22,464 bases of DNA, taken from NCBI GenBank assembly GCA_002315655.1, contig DCHO01000016.1:1-22464 (forward strand). The letters are read 5' to 3'. The translations under genes were made by a program, and so were the position numbers. Below the pieces are notes generated by a model. That model was not told the DNA's origin and did not search any database. It saw only the letters and a list, made by a program, of their open reading frames with translations. Numbering within the stretch: position 1 is the first letter of the stretch; every line of letters starts with the position of its first letter. This document shows positions 7,802-15,884 of this stretch, piece by piece. Origin of the DNA: Christensenella sp. UBA1750. GTDB lineage: Bacteria; Bacillota; Clostridia; Christensenellales; UBA1750.

Positions 7802-7836
7802 AAAGCGATGCGGCTCACGAAAAGCCACATCGCTTT
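7802..7836 (-). terminator. Terminator between racemase and serS (mainly for serS)
   Basis: A 14-bp stem with one C/A mismatch (7802-7815 with 7823-7836) has a 7-nt loop. On the minus strand it is followed by TTTTTAATT, so it best serves serS. In the plus direction the T-run is broken (TTTGTTGT) but it may act weakly for the racemase operon. Confidence 0.7.
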
Positions 7837-7852
7837 GTTGTATCTTGGGGGC

Positions 7853-9133
7853 TTATTTGCGCTTGATGTACTCCATGCCGCCCATGTAGGGACGCAGCAC
7901 CTCGGGAATCCTCACGGAGCCATCGTCCTGCTGGAACTGCTCGACGATGGCGGGAATCAGGCGGGAGGTGGCGAGGCCGGAGCCGTTTAAGGTGTGCAGG
8001 TATTCGGTCTTCTTGCTGCCCTCACGGCGGAAGCGGATGGAGCCGCGGCGCGCCTGATAATCGTGGGCGTTGGAGACGGAGGAGCACTCCTTGTATTCGT
8101 TCATGGAGGGAATCCACAGCTCAATATCGTAGGTGGTGGCCATGGAGGCGGAGCAGTCGCCCGCAGCCAGCTTGGACAGGCGATAGTGCAGACCTAAGCC
8201 TTCCACCAGCGCACAGGCCTTGCCGATGAGCTCTTTGAGCATCGCGTCGGAATCCTCGGGCTTGGTGTAGCCGAACATTTCCACCTTGTTGAACTGGTGG
8301 CCGCGGATCATGCCGCGCTCGGAGGCGCGATAGGTGCCGGCCTCGGAGCGGTAGCAGGGGGTGTAGGCGAACATCCGCTTGGGCAGGTCTTTTTCTTCTA
8401 AGATTTCGCCGCGATAGAGGTTAATCAGCGCGGTCTCGGCGGTGGGCAGCAGGAAGTGGAAGGAATCGTCGCCGGTAGACACGCGGTAGACGTCCTCCTT
8501 GAACTTGGGGAACTGACCGGCGGTGAAGCCGCATTCGTAGGTCAAGATGTGCGGCGGCAGCATCATCTGATAGCCGTCGGCAATGTGGGTGCTGATGAAG
8601 TAGTTGAGCAGTGCCCATTCGAGCTGGGCGCCCACGCCGGTGTAGAGCCAGTAACCGTTGCCGGCCAGCTTTACGCCGCGCTCGTAGTCGATGAGCCCCA
8701 GATCGGTGCAAAGATCGACGTGGTTCTTGGCCTCGAAGGGGAAGGCGGGCTTTTCGCCGAAGACCTTCACCACCTGGTTGTTCTCCTTGCCGCCGGCCTG
8801 CACGTCGTCCGCGGGCAGGTTGGGCAGCGCCGCCACAAAGTCGTTGATCTTGTTCTCGACCTCTTTCAGCTCGTCGTCCAGTGCCTTGACGGTCTCGCCC
8901 ATTTCCTTCATCTTGGCCATGATGGGAGCCACGTCGCCGCCCTGCTTTTTGATGGCGGGGATTTCCTTGTTGACCTTGTTGCGCTCGGCCTTCAGCGCTT
9001 CGCCCTCGGCGATGATCTCCTTGCGGCGGGCATCCCACTTGAGAAGCTCGGTAAAGTCCACTTCGTATTCGCGCTTGGCAAGTCCTGCCTTGACGAACTC
9101 GGGATCCTGACGGATCAGATTGATGTCCAGCAT
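7853..9133 (-). CDS. serS: Seryl-tRNA synthetase
   Basis: This class II synthetase charges tRNA-Ser with serine in the cytoplasm. It has 426 residues. The N-terminal coiled-coil arm that contacts the tRNA long variable arm spans about residues 30-100 (rich in E/K, ending DFVAALPNLP). The catalytic core carries motif 2 (CYRSEAGTYRASERGMIRGH) and motif 3 (GSGLATSRLIPAIVE). The start is ATG at 9133, with GGAGGA 7 nt upstream. A longer in-frame reading up to 9319 runs through the T-box leader and is rejected. The gene is transcribed alone and controlled by the T-box riboswitch upstream. Confidence 0.97.
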   Translation of the reverse strand: MLDINLIRQDPEFVKAGLAKREYEVDFTELLKWDARRKEIIAEGEALKAERNKVNKEIPAIKKQGGDVAPIMAKMKEMGETVKALDDELKEVENKINDFVAALPNLPADDVQAGGKENNQVVKVFGEKPAFPFEAKNHVDLCTDLGLIDYERGVKLAGNGYWLYTGVGAQLEWALLNYFISTHIADGYQMMLPPHILTYECGFTAGQFPKFKEDVYRVSTGDDSFHFLLPTAETALINLYRGEILEEKDLPKRMFAYTPCYRSEAGTYRASERGMIRGHQFNKVEMFGYTKPEDSDAMLKELIGKACALVEGLGLHYRLSKLAAGDCSASMATTYDIELWIPSMNEYKECSSVSNAHDYQARRGSIRFRREGSKKTEYLHTLNGSGLATSRLIPAIVEQFQQDDGSVRIPEVLRPYMGGMEYIKRK

Positions 9134-9388
9134 GAAAATATCCTCCAAATTGTTTTTCAAAATAAAAAGGCCGTCCCAAGAAAAATCCCGGGACGAGCCT
9201 ATCATTTGCATATCAGCCCGCGTTGCCACCCGCATTGACGAAAAAATTTCGCCCTGCTTCATTTTACGCGCTTTATCGGGCGCACCCGCGCTGCTCCGGG
9301 AGCGGATAGGCCGCGCCAACGCCCGCTTGCACCATGCGCGGGCTCTCTTTAGATGGCATTGCGGCGGGATTTTCCCTTCATCACAACA
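9134..9388 (-). promoter_or_regulatory. T-box riboswitch (serine) in the serS leader
   Basis: The minus strand carries the hallmark T-box GGGTGGCAACGCGG (9218-9231). The variable base after TGG is C, matching the G discriminator of tRNA-Ser. Downstream is an intrinsic terminator (9164-9199) that competes with the antiterminator. Upstream, a Stem I-like domain has an AGAGAGCCCGC...GCGGGC hairpin with a GGTG loop. A candidate specifier triplet UCC (serine) lies at 9304-9306, less certain. When uncharged tRNA-Ser binds, read-through into serS is expected (established for the family). Confidence 0.9.
9159..9199 (-). terminator. T-box leader terminator of serS
   Basis: On the minus strand, GGC-CGTCCC (bulged T) pairs with GGGACGGCC (9190-9199 with 9169-9177). 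It is followed by TTTTTATTTT. It is the terminator half of the T-box switch. Confidence 0.85.
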
Positions 9389-9394
9389 GGATGT

Positions 9395-9423
9395 ATTATA
9401 GCCCGTCTGTTTCCAAAATACAA
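9395..9423 (-). promoter_or_regulatory. serS promoter
   Basis: A perfect TATAAT on the minus strand (9395-9400) has a poor -35 (TTGTAT, 17-nt spacer). It sits just upstream of the T-box leader. Confidence 0.6.
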
Positions 9424-9455
9424 GAGCGAACCTGTGAATTTACAAGATTTTCGCC

Positions 9456-9938
9456 CTACAGGCGCAGCACCGCCACGATTTCCTCGCCGTCCGTCTCTCC
9501 GTTTTCCGCAAATCCGAAGGAATGGTAGAGCTTCGCCGCGCCCGTGTTTTCAGGTTCGTATGAAAGATACACACATTCCGCTTCTCCGCAGGGAAAGGTC
9601 TTCACATAGTCGATGGCAAGGCGCAGCGCCTCTTTTCCGTAGCCCTTGTCCTGATGCGCCTTGTCGATCATGAACCGCCAAATGCAGTAGTTTCCCCGGG
9701 CGATTTCGGGCATTCCTTCTTCCCCCGGCACCACATCGTAGCCGAACATCATAAAACCCACGGGAGCATCATCCGCATAAATCCCAAAGGGCAGCGCGAC
9801 CCCGCCGCTCTCCCGCACAGCAAAGGCCTCCGCAAGACTTTCCATGTTGGAGGCCACAAAGTCCTCCTGCTCCTTTTTCACATGAAGACGGCACACTTCC
9901 CACACATTGGTATTGTCGATTTTTCGCAGCGTCACCAC
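9456..9938 (-). CDS. GNAT family N-acetyltransferase (possibly polyamine/diamine acetyltransferase-like)
   Basis: This 160-residue single-domain acetyltransferase has the acetyl-CoA pyrophosphate loop QDKGYGKEAL (96-105) and the C-terminal NTGAAKLYHSFGF motif. The N-terminus (WEVCRLHVKKEQEDFVASN) resembles SpeG/BltD/PaiA-like spermidine or spermine acetyltransferases, so polyamine acetylation is a reasonable but unproven guess. Translation probably starts at GTG 9938, 9 nt after AGAGAGG; a second GTG follows immediately at 9935. It has its own promoter (9965-9993), divergent from the tRNA promoter. Confidence 0.82.
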   Translation of the reverse strand: MVTLRKIDNTNVWEVCRLHVKKEQEDFVASNMESLAEAFAVRESGGVALPFGIYADDAPVGFMMFGYDVVPGEEGMPEIARGNYCIWRFMIDKAHQDKGYGKEALRLAIDYVKTFPCGEAECVYLSYEPENTGAAKLYHSFGFAENGETDGEEIVAVLRL

Positions 9939-9964
9939 AAAAAAACACCTCTCTTTTCGGGCTC

Positions 9965-9993
9965 AGCTTAACATACCCGGAAATTTCTGTCAA
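9965..9993 (-). promoter_or_regulatory. Promoter of the GNAT gene
   Basis: On the minus strand, TTGACA (9988-9993), a 17-nt spacer and TAAGCT (9965-9970). Its -35 is 14 bp from the -35 of the divergent tRNA promoter. Confidence 0.65.
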
Positions 9994-10007
9994 TTTCAAA
10001 AAAACGC

Positions 10008-10036
10008 TTGACAAACCTATCAAGATACTGTATGAT
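10008..10036 (+). promoter_or_regulatory. Promoter of the tRNA pair
   Basis: TTGACA (10008-10013), a 17-nt spacer and TATGAT (10031-10036), 31 bp upstream of the first tRNA. Confidence 0.75.
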
Positions 10037-10066
10037 AAACAGCGTCGTCAATGCGACGGCGCTTAT

Positions 10067-10144
<78 letters not shown>

Positions 10145-10148
10145 TCAT

Positions 10149-10225
10149 GGCGGAGTAGCTCAGTTGGCCAGAGCATTCGGTTCATACCCGGAGTGTCAGC
10201 GGTTCAAATCCACTCTCCGCTACCA
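10149..10225 (+). tRNA. tRNA-Met (elongator), anticodon CAU, CCA encoded; C/A mismatch in T-stem
   Basis: This is a 77-nt cloverleaf with acceptor GGCGGAG/CTCCGCT (G1-U72 wobble), anticodon loop TTCATAC and encoded CCA. The T-stem AGCGG/CCACT has a C51/A63 mismatch where a C-G pair is usual. It lies 4 nt after the initiator tRNA. Elongator Met is preferred over lysidine-Ile2 because of the TTCGGTTCATACCCGGA anticodon arm, but CAU alone cannot decide. Confidence 0.88.
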
Positions 10226-10227
10226 CG

Positions 10228-10259
10228 AAAAAGCACTTGCGTAAAGCAAGTGCTTTTTT
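10228..10259 (+). terminator. Terminator of the tRNA pair
   Basis: AAAAAGCACTTGC and GCAAGTGCTTTTT form a perfect stem around GTAAA, with a T6 run inside the 3' arm. Flanking CCACG/CGTGG can extend it back into the CCA end of the second tRNA. Confidence 0.88.
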
Positions 10260-10264
10260 CGTGG

Positions 10265-10378
10265 AATGAAGTCGCCCTGTTGGGCTAATGAAGAAATGAA
10301 GTACGAAGGAACGGGAGAAACGGGGGGGACTTTGCTTCATTAGGCGAGGCCGTCTTCATTTTGCTTCATTTCTTCATT
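10265..10378 (+). repeat. Cluster of AATGAAG heptamers in both orientations
   Basis: AATGAAG occurs at 10265, 10287 and 10295. Its complement CTTCATT occurs at 10335, 10354, 10364 and 10372. The 15-mer at 10287-10301 is a perfect inverted repeat of 10364-10378. No gene is visible in this stretch between the tRNA terminator and the protease promoter. Confidence 0.7.
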
Positions 10379-10434
10379 ATATTCGGTTCAATTTAGCCAT
10401 TCTTCGTTTAACCATGGCTTTATTGCACAAATAG

Positions 10435-10443
10435 TGCTATAAT
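10435..10443 (+). promoter_or_regulatory. Extended -10 promoter of the clostripain-family gene
   Basis: TGCTATAAT (10435-10443) has a perfect -10 with an upstream TG, and no good -35 is seen. A short dyad, GCAC-AAATA-GTGC, overlaps the upstream edge. The 5' UTR holds the inverted repeat AAGCCTTCAAGGCTT (10459-10473) just before the ribosome binding site. Confidence 0.6.
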
Positions 10444-10493
10444 ACCTTCTCGAAAGCGAAGCCTTCAAGGCTTTATTAAAAGGAGTTAAGATC

Positions 10494-12884
10494 ATGGACA
10501 ACAGACCTCACGGACGTGAGAAACATATCACAGGCGCAGGGAAAGACATTCAGAAAAAGGGCGGCGGGCTGCATTCGGAGCCGGTGGGGCGCACGGGCGG
10601 AATGCCGAACGCTTCCTCCGGCAGAGCCACCGGGCAGACCCGCGCTTCGGGTGGCGGACTCATCAAAATCATCATCATCGCCGCTCTGCTGTTGGGCGGC
10701 GGCGGGGCGGGAGTATCCGGCCTCTTAGGCGGCTTTGGCGGCGGAAGTACCGAATCCGCCGTGCCGTCCTACACCCAGCAGCCGCAGGTTCAGCAAACCC
10801 AGCAGGTGACGCAGCAGACCGCTTCGTCTTTTGACTTGGGCAGCCTGTTTTCCTCCGGCACCATCACTTCCACCTCCTCCGGCTGGAACCGGTCCTCCAA
10901 CGTGGGCAAATTAAACACCGAGGTTGCGCAGGAAGCCCGCGAAAAGCGCACCGTGATCTTAGGCAACGGCAGCGACACCGTCACCGTCATGGTCTATATG
11001 TGCGGCACGGACTTGGAATCCCGCAGCGGCATGGCTTCCTCCGATTTGCAGGAAATGATCAACGCAACCCTTAGCGGCAACGTCAATGTCATCGTTTACA
11101 CGGGCGGCTGCTCTCAGTGGAAGAACAGCGTCATCAGCAGCAAGGTCAACCAGATCTACAAGATCGAAGACGGCGGCATCAAGTGTCTGGTCAAGGATGC
11201 GGGCGACGCGGCCATGACCAAGCCCGCCACGCTGACGGGCTTTATCGAATACTGCACCAAGAATTACCCAGCCAACCGCAACGAGCTGATCCTCTGGGAT
11301 CACGGCGGCGGCTCCATCAGCGGCTACGGCTATGACCAGAAATACCAAAGTGCCGGTTCCATGACGCTGAAAGGCATCAGCGAGGCTCTGCAGGCGGCGG
11401 AAACTTCGTTTGATTTCATCGGCTTTGACGCCTGCCTCATGGCGACGCTGGAAAACGCGCTGACCGTAGCACCCTACGCCGATTACCTCATCGCCTCCGA
11501 GGAAACCGAGCCGGGCGTGGGCTGGTATTACACCAACTGGCTCACCGCGCTGTCGCAGAACCCCTCCATGTCCACTCTTGAAATCGGCAAAAAGATTGCG
11601 GACGATTTTGTGAGCGTCTGCGCCAGATCCTGCAGCGGGCAGAAGACCACCCTGTCCGTGGTTGATCTTTCCGAACTGGAAAGCACGGTTCCCGAAGCCT
11701 TCAAGGCCTTTGCCTCCGACACCGCAGGCCTTTTGCAGAACGACCAGTATAAGACCGTCTCCGATGCCCGCAGCACCTCCCGCGAATTCGCGGTTTCCAG
11801 CAAGGTCGACCAGGTGGATTTGGTTGACTTAGCGTACAATATGGAAACTGAGGAAGGCAAAGCGCTGGCGGAGGCGATACTCGGCGCGGTCAAATACAAC
11901 AACACCTCCTCCAACATGACCAATGCCTACGGTTTATCCATCTATTTCCCCTATCAGAAGACGGGCAAGGTGGATTCTGCCGTGGCCGCCTACAACGCCA
12001 TCGGCATCGATAGCGAATATTCCAGATGTATTCAGAAGTTCGCCTCTCTGGAAACCGGCGGTCAGGCCGTCTCCGGCAGCACCGGAACGCCGCTTTCCAC
12101 CCTGCTGGGCGGCTCGAACAGCAGCTCCGTCGGCTCCGATATGATCTCCTCCATTCTCTCCGGGCTGCTCTCCGGCAATTCCTCGTCCTATCTCGGCAAG
12201 AGTCTGGATGTGGAAAGCGATGCGCAGTATCTCACCGCAAACCGCTTTGACGCCTCCGCGCTCATCTGGACAGAAAACAACGGAACCTATGAAATGGTGC
12301 TCTCCGAAGACCAGTGGAGCCTCGTGCACGATCTTGAACTCAATGTGTTCTTCGACGACGGCGAGGGCTACATCGACTTGGGGTGCGACAATGTGTTTGA
12401 CTTCACCGAGTCCGGCGCGCTGAAAGGCAGCTTTGACGGCACCTGGCTGGCCGTGAACGATCAGCCCGTGGCCTACTACTACATCGACACCGTGGAGGAC
12501 GGCGAGAATTACACCGTCACCGGGCGCATCCCCGTGCTTCTCAACGGCAGCCGCGCCGACCTCATGATCGTGTTCGATAACGCCCACCCCTATGGCACCA
12601 TTGCCGGTGCCCGCATCGACTACCGCGACAACGAGACCGAGACCGTGGCCAAGAGCATGACCGGGCTTTCCGATGGCGATGAGATCATTTTCCTCTGTGA
12701 CTACTATTCTTACGACGGGCAGTATCGGGACAGCTATGCTTTGAGCGACCCCTGGGTCTATCAGGATGCGGAGGAAGTCACCATCAGCAACGTTTACATT
12801 GACGCTTCCGCCGCCTCCGCCCTGTATAAGTTCACCGATTTATACAATCAGGAATACTGGACGGCACTCATTCCCAAGGAATAA
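10494..12884 (+). CDS. Clostripain-family (peptidase C11) cysteine protease, membrane anchored
   Basis: This 796-residue protein has a short basic, Gly-rich cytoplasmic N-terminus with the motif GREKHITGAGKDIQKKGGG (residues 7-25) and one hydrophobic segment (about 55-80, Gly-rich). A Q/T/S-rich linker (about 90-140) follows. The C11 peptidase domain starts near TVTVMVYMCGTDLES (162-176), with catalytic His270 in WDHGGGS and catalytic Cys314 in GFDACLMA. A C-terminal beta-rich domain of about 250 residues follows a second S/G-rich linker near 520-570. The topology predicts an extracellular protease tethered by its N-terminus. C11 enzymes usually cleave after Arg or Lys and self-activate; substrates here are unknown. 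The start follows AAAAGGAG at 8-nt spacing. Confidence 0.92.
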   Translation: MDNRPHGREKHITGAGKDIQKKGGGLHSEPVGRTGGMPNASSGRATGQTRASGGGLIKIIIIAALLLGGGGAGVSGLLGGFGGGSTESAVPSYTQQPQVQQTQQVTQQTASSFDLGSLFSSGTITSTSSGWNRSSNVGKLNTEVAQEAREKRTVILGNGSDTVTVMVYMCGTDLESRSGMASSDLQEMINATLSGNVNVIVYTGGCSQWKNSVISSKVNQIYKIEDGGIKCLVKDAGDAAMTKPATLTGFIEYCTKNYPANRNELILWDHGGGSISGYGYDQKYQSAGSMTLKGISEALQAAETSFDFIGFDACLMATLENALTVAPYADYLIASEETEPGVGWYYTNWLTALSQNPSMSTLEIGKKIADDFVSVCARSCSGQKTTLSVVDLSELESTVPEAFKAFASDTAGLLQNDQYKTVSDARSTSREFAVSSKVDQVDLVDLAYNMETEEGKALAEAILGAVKYNNTSSNMTNAYGLSIYFPYQKTGKVDSAVAAYNAIGIDSEYSRCIQKFASLETGGQAVSGSTGTPLSTLLGGSNSSSVGSDMISSILSGLLSGNSSSYLGKSLDVESDAQYLTANRFDASALIWTENNGTYEMVLSEDQWSLVHDLELNVFFDDGEGYIDLGCDNVFDFTESGALKGSFDGTWLAVNDQPVAYYYIDTVEDGENYTVTGRIPVLLNGSRADLMIVFDNAHPYGTIAGARIDYRDNETETVAKSMTGLSDGDEIIFLCDYYSYDGQYRDSYALSDPWVYQDAEEVTISNVYIDASAASALYKFTDLYNQEYWTALIPKE

Positions 12885-12899
12885 CGCATCAATTCTTCC

Positions 12900-12927
12900 A
12901 AAGCCTCTGCAAAACGCAGGGGCTTTT
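12900..12927 (+). terminator. Terminator of the clostripain-family gene
   Basis: AAAGCCTCTGC (12900-12910) pairs with GCAGGGGCTTT (12916-12926) with one G-T wobble, ending in TTTT. Confidence 0.8.
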
Positions 12928-12948
12928 GTGAATTTATCCGAAAAAGGA

Positions 12949-12977
12949 TTTACAAGCCCCGCCGCAGACTTTATACT
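12949..12977 (+). promoter_or_regulatory. Promoter of the GpsA-like/cupin/cysS operon
   Basis: TTTACA (12949-12954), a 17-nt spacer and TATACT (12972-12977). The sequence from the -10 onward, TATACTAAGGAAAA, is identical to that at the CapA-like gene promoter (19381). Confidence 0.7.
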
Positions 12978-13013
12978 AAGGAAAAGCAGTTTTTTCGCAA
13001 AGGAGAAGCATCT

Positions 13014-14063
13014 ATGGCAATCATCACGATCATCGGCTCCGGCATGATGGGCTCCGCGCTGGCCTTCCCCGCCCGGGAGAACGGGCACGAAGTCCGACTT
13101 GTGGGTACCCATCTGGACAGAGACATCATAAACACCTGCATACAGACCAATCAGCACCCCAAATTCACAAAGCAGTTTCCCGAAGGCCTCAAATTCTATC
13201 AGGTCGAAGGCATGGAGGAAGCGATTCAGGGCGCCGACCTTATCATCGGCGGCGTGTCCTCCTTCGGCGTGGACTGGTTCGGCGACTTTGTTCTTCCGAA
13301 GATCCCCGAGAAAACGCCCATTCTGACCGTCACCAAGGGCTTGCAGGACACCGAGGACGGCAAACTGCTGCCCTATCCCGTGATCTGGGCAGATAAGATG
13401 GAGAAGATCGGGCGGCATCCGTGCTTAAACGCCATCGGCGGCCCCTGCACCTCCTATGAGCTGGTCGCCCACGACCAGACCGAGGTGGCCTTCTGCGGAC
13501 ACGATTTGAAGGTGCTGGAAGTCTTGCGTTCCTATATGCAGACCGACTATTACCATATTTCGCTTTCCACTGATGTGACCGGCATCGAGAGCGCGGTTGC
13601 CTTGAAGAACGGTTACGCGCTGGGCATCGCGCTGACCATCGGCCTCAATCACCGCAAGTTCGGCAAGGACAGCGAGCTACACTACAATTCCCAGGCCGCC
13701 GTGTTCGGACAGGCCGTGCGGGAAATGTCCGGGCTGCTGGCGTTGCAGGGCGCGGGCACACTGGATAACCTCTGCGTCGGCGCGGGCGATCTGTATGTGA
13801 CGGTCTACGGTGGCAGAACGCGGCTTGTGGGCATCCTGCTCGGCGAAGGCCTCACCATTGAGGAGGCCAAGGAGAAGCTTGCCGGGGTCACGCTGGAATC
13901 GCTGGTGGTTGCCGTCCGCGTGGCACGGGCGCTGCGTGTCAAGGCCAATCGCGGCGAAGTGAACCTTGCCGATTATCCCCTGCTGATGCACGTTGACGAC
14001 ATTCTGAACAAGCACAAGGACGCGGAGCTTCCGTGGGACGACTTCCGCTTCACCGCCAAATAA
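13014..14063 (+). CDS. Glycerol-3-phosphate dehydrogenase (NAD(P)+)-like protein
   Basis: This 349-residue dehydrogenase has an N-terminal Rossmann motif, GSGMMGSALA (8-17). It also has TVTKGL (105-110), GGPCTSYEL (142-150), the catalytic lysine in ALKNGYALGIAL (K198), and GAGDLYVTVYGGRTRLVG (256-273). These match GpsA landmarks, but the last block normally reads GDLxxTCxSxxSRN. Here Ser-Arg-Asn is replaced by Thr-Arg-Leu, and GPSFAxE is GPCTSYE. It is a divergent GpsA-like enzyme; the substrate may be glycerol 3-phosphate or another phosphorylated metabolite. The gene leads a three-gene operon with a cupin (11-nt gap) and cysS. AAAGGAG precedes ATG 13014. Confidence 0.85.
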   Translation: MAIITIIGSGMMGSALAFPARENGHEVRLVGTHLDRDIINTCIQTNQHPKFTKQFPEGLKFYQVEGMEEAIQGADLIIGGVSSFGVDWFGDFVLPKIPEKTPILTVTKGLQDTEDGKLLPYPVIWADKMEKIGRHPCLNAIGGPCTSYELVAHDQTEVAFCGHDLKVLEVLRSYMQTDYYHISLSTDVTGIESAVALKNGYALGIALTIGLNHRKFGKDSELHYNSQAAVFGQAVREMSGLLALQGAGTLDNLCVGAGDLYVTVYGGRTRLVGILLGEGLTIEEAKEKLAGVTLESLVVAVRVARALRVKANRGEVNLADYPLLMHVDDILNKHKDAELPWDDFRFTAK

Positions 14064-14074
14064 GGAGAACCGCC

Positions 14075-14431
14075 ATGAAAACCTACAATTTTCTGAAAGC
14101 ACCTCTGAACCCCTCGCGCATTCACGAAGGCAAGGGGCTCTGCCCCCGCGCCAACATCATTCCCGGCGAGGATTTTCAGGTTCCCATCCGCTTTCTCAAT
14201 TACAGCACCCTGCCATCAGGTGCGTCCATCGGTCTGCATAAGCACGGGGACGACAACGAGCTTTACATTATCTTGGAGGGCGAAGGGCACTACACCATGA
14301 ACGGTGAGACCGTGCCCGTGTGCGCCGGGTCGGTGTGCAAGTCCGTTCCCTTCTGCACCCACGCGCTGGAAAACGACGGCGAAAACGGCACGCTCATGCG
14401 CGTCTTAGTCATTGAAGGCTACAATTCCTAA
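14075..14431 (+). CDS. Cupin domain protein
   Basis: This 118-residue single-domain beta-barrel protein has cupin motif 1 intact: H55, H57 and E62 in LHKHGDDNELYIILEGEG. His96 in PFCTHALEN completes the likely metal site. Small cupins include isomerases, dioxygenases and sensor domains; the reaction cannot be named. The start is ATG 14075, with TAAGGAGAA upstream overlapping the previous stop codon. An upstream in-frame start (14033) lies within the dehydrogenase gene. It sits between a GpsA-like enzyme and cysS, with 21 nt to the latter. Confidence 0.88.
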   Translation: MKTYNFLKAPLNPSRIHEGKGLCPRANIIPGEDFQVPIRFLNYSTLPSGASIGLHKHGDDNELYIILEGEGHYTMNGETVPVCAGSVCKSVPFCTHALENDGENGTLMRVLVIEGYNS

Positions 14432-14452
14432 TCTATTATCGGAGGAAAACCC

Positions 14453-15874
14453 ATGAAGCTCTACAACAGCATCACCAAGACCAAGGACGATTTTTATACC
14501 CATGAGCCCGGTGTGGTCAAAATGTACACCTGCGGCCCCACCGTTTACCACTTCGCCCACATCGGCAACCTGCGCTCTTATATCATGGAGGACGTGCTGC
14601 AAAAGGCGTTGGAGCATGAAGGCTATAACGTGCAGCGCTGCATGAACATCACCGACGTGGGACACCTGACCTCCGATGCCGACACCGGCGAGGACAAAAT
14701 GCTCAAGGGTGCCCGCCGCGAGCACAAGACCGTCATGGAGATCGCCAAGTTCTATACCGACGCTTTCTTTGCCGACTGCGAAAAATTGAACATCAAGCGC
14801 CCCGGCATGATCGAGCCCGCCACCAACTGCATCCCCGAGTTCATCACCATGATCGAAGGCTTGCTGGAAAAAGGCTATGCCTACGAAGCGGGCGGCAACA
14901 TCTATTTTGACACCTCCAAGCTGAAAAAGTATTACGTTTTCTCCGAGCATGAGGAGGAGGACTTGGAAACCGGCGTCCGCGAGGGCGTGGAGGAGGACAC
15001 CAACAAGCGCAACAAGGCCGACTTTGTGCTGTGGTTCACCAAGTCCAAATTCGAGGATCAGGAACTCAAGTGGGATTCCCCTTTCGGCGTGGGCTACCCC
15101 GGCTGGCACATCGAGTGCTCCTGCATCAGTCTGAAACACTTGGGCGAATACTTAGACCTCCATTGCGGCGGCATTGACAACGCCTTCCCCCACCACACCA
15201 ACGAGATCGCCCAGTCCGAGTCCTACTTGGGTCACGCATGGTGCCCCCAGTGGTTCCATGTGCACCACTTAAACACCACCTCCGGCAAAATGTCCAAGTC
15301 CTCCGGCGAATTCCTCACCGTTTCCCTGCTGGAAGAAAAGGGCTATGATCCCCTCGCCTACCGCTTCTTCTGCTTAGGCTCCCACTATCGCCGCAATCTG
15401 GTTTTCTCCTACGAGAATTTGGGCAACGCCCAGTCCGCATATGAAAAGCTCGTCGCCCGCATCGCCGCGCTGAAAAATGAAGGCGAAATCCGCGAGGAAG
15501 CCATGCAGCCCTTAAAGGACAAGTTTGCAGAGGCCATCGGCAACGACCTGAACACGTCCCTTGCCACCACCGTGCTTTACGACGTGCTGAAAGCCGACCT
15601 TACCGATGCCGAAAAGCTGCATCTGTTGGCCGATTTCGACTCCGTGCTGTCCCTGTCCCTGTTGGAGAAGGCCAAAGCCCTTGCCGAAAAGCAGGCCAAG
15701 GAAAAGGCCGCCGAGGATGCCATGCCCGAAGGAATGCAGGAACTCCTTGATGCCCGCGCCGCCGCCCGCAAGGCGAAAAACTGGGCGGAATCCGACCGCA
15801 TCCGCGACGAAATCGCCGCCATGGGCTATGTCATCGTGGACACCCCTGCCGGTGCGAAGGTCAAAAAGGCATAA
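14453..15874 (+). CDS. cysS: Cysteinyl-tRNA synthetase
   Basis: This 473-residue class I synthetase charges tRNA-Cys. The HIGH signature appears as HFAHIGN (33-39) and KMSKS is at 279-283. Zinc/substrate ligands are C27 (YTCGPTVY), C222 (WHIECS), H247 and E251 (HHTNE). The C-terminal region (about 400-473) is Ala/Lys/Glu-rich and helical, with the conserved WAESDRIRDEIAAMGY element. CGGAGG precedes ATG 14453. No T-box is seen directly upstream; the gene relies on the operon promoter at 12949. A strong terminator follows. Confidence 0.97.
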   Translation: MKLYNSITKTKDDFYTHEPGVVKMYTCGPTVYHFAHIGNLRSYIMEDVLQKALEHEGYNVQRCMNITDVGHLTSDADTGEDKMLKGARREHKTVMEIAKFYTDAFFADCEKLNIKRPGMIEPATNCIPEFITMIEGLLEKGYAYEAGGNIYFDTSKLKKYYVFSEHEEEDLETGVREGVEEDTNKRNKADFVLWFTKSKFEDQELKWDSPFGVGYPGWHIECSCISLKHLGEYLDLHCGGIDNAFPHHTNEIAQSESYLGHAWCPQWFHVHHLNTTSGKMSKSSGEFLTVSLLEEKGYDPLAYRFFCLGSHYRRNLVFSYENLGNAQSAYEKLVARIAALKNEGEIREEAMQPLKDKFAEAIGNDLNTSLATTVLYDVLKADLTDAEKLHLLADFDSVLSLSLLEKAKALAEKQAKEKAAEDAMPEGMQELLDARAAARKAKNWAESDRIRDEIAAMGYVIVDTPAGAKVKKA

Positions 15875-15884
15875 TTGCACAACC

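Noticed and set aside
6230..7828. Long leftward 532-residue reading opposite the rhomboid and racemase genes
   Set aside because: Antisense shadow in GC-rich DNA; His/Gln/Gly/Ala-rich composition with no domain, and the plus-strand genes have full catalytic motifs.
8456..9238. Rightward 260-residue reading opposite serS
   Set aside because: Shadow of the synthetase gene; Leu/Gly/Val/Asp low-complexity composition without motifs.
9134..9319. N-terminal extension of serS
   Set aside because: The in-frame extension runs straight through the T-box and terminator; the start at 9133 has GGAGGA at proper spacing and matches SerRS N-termini.
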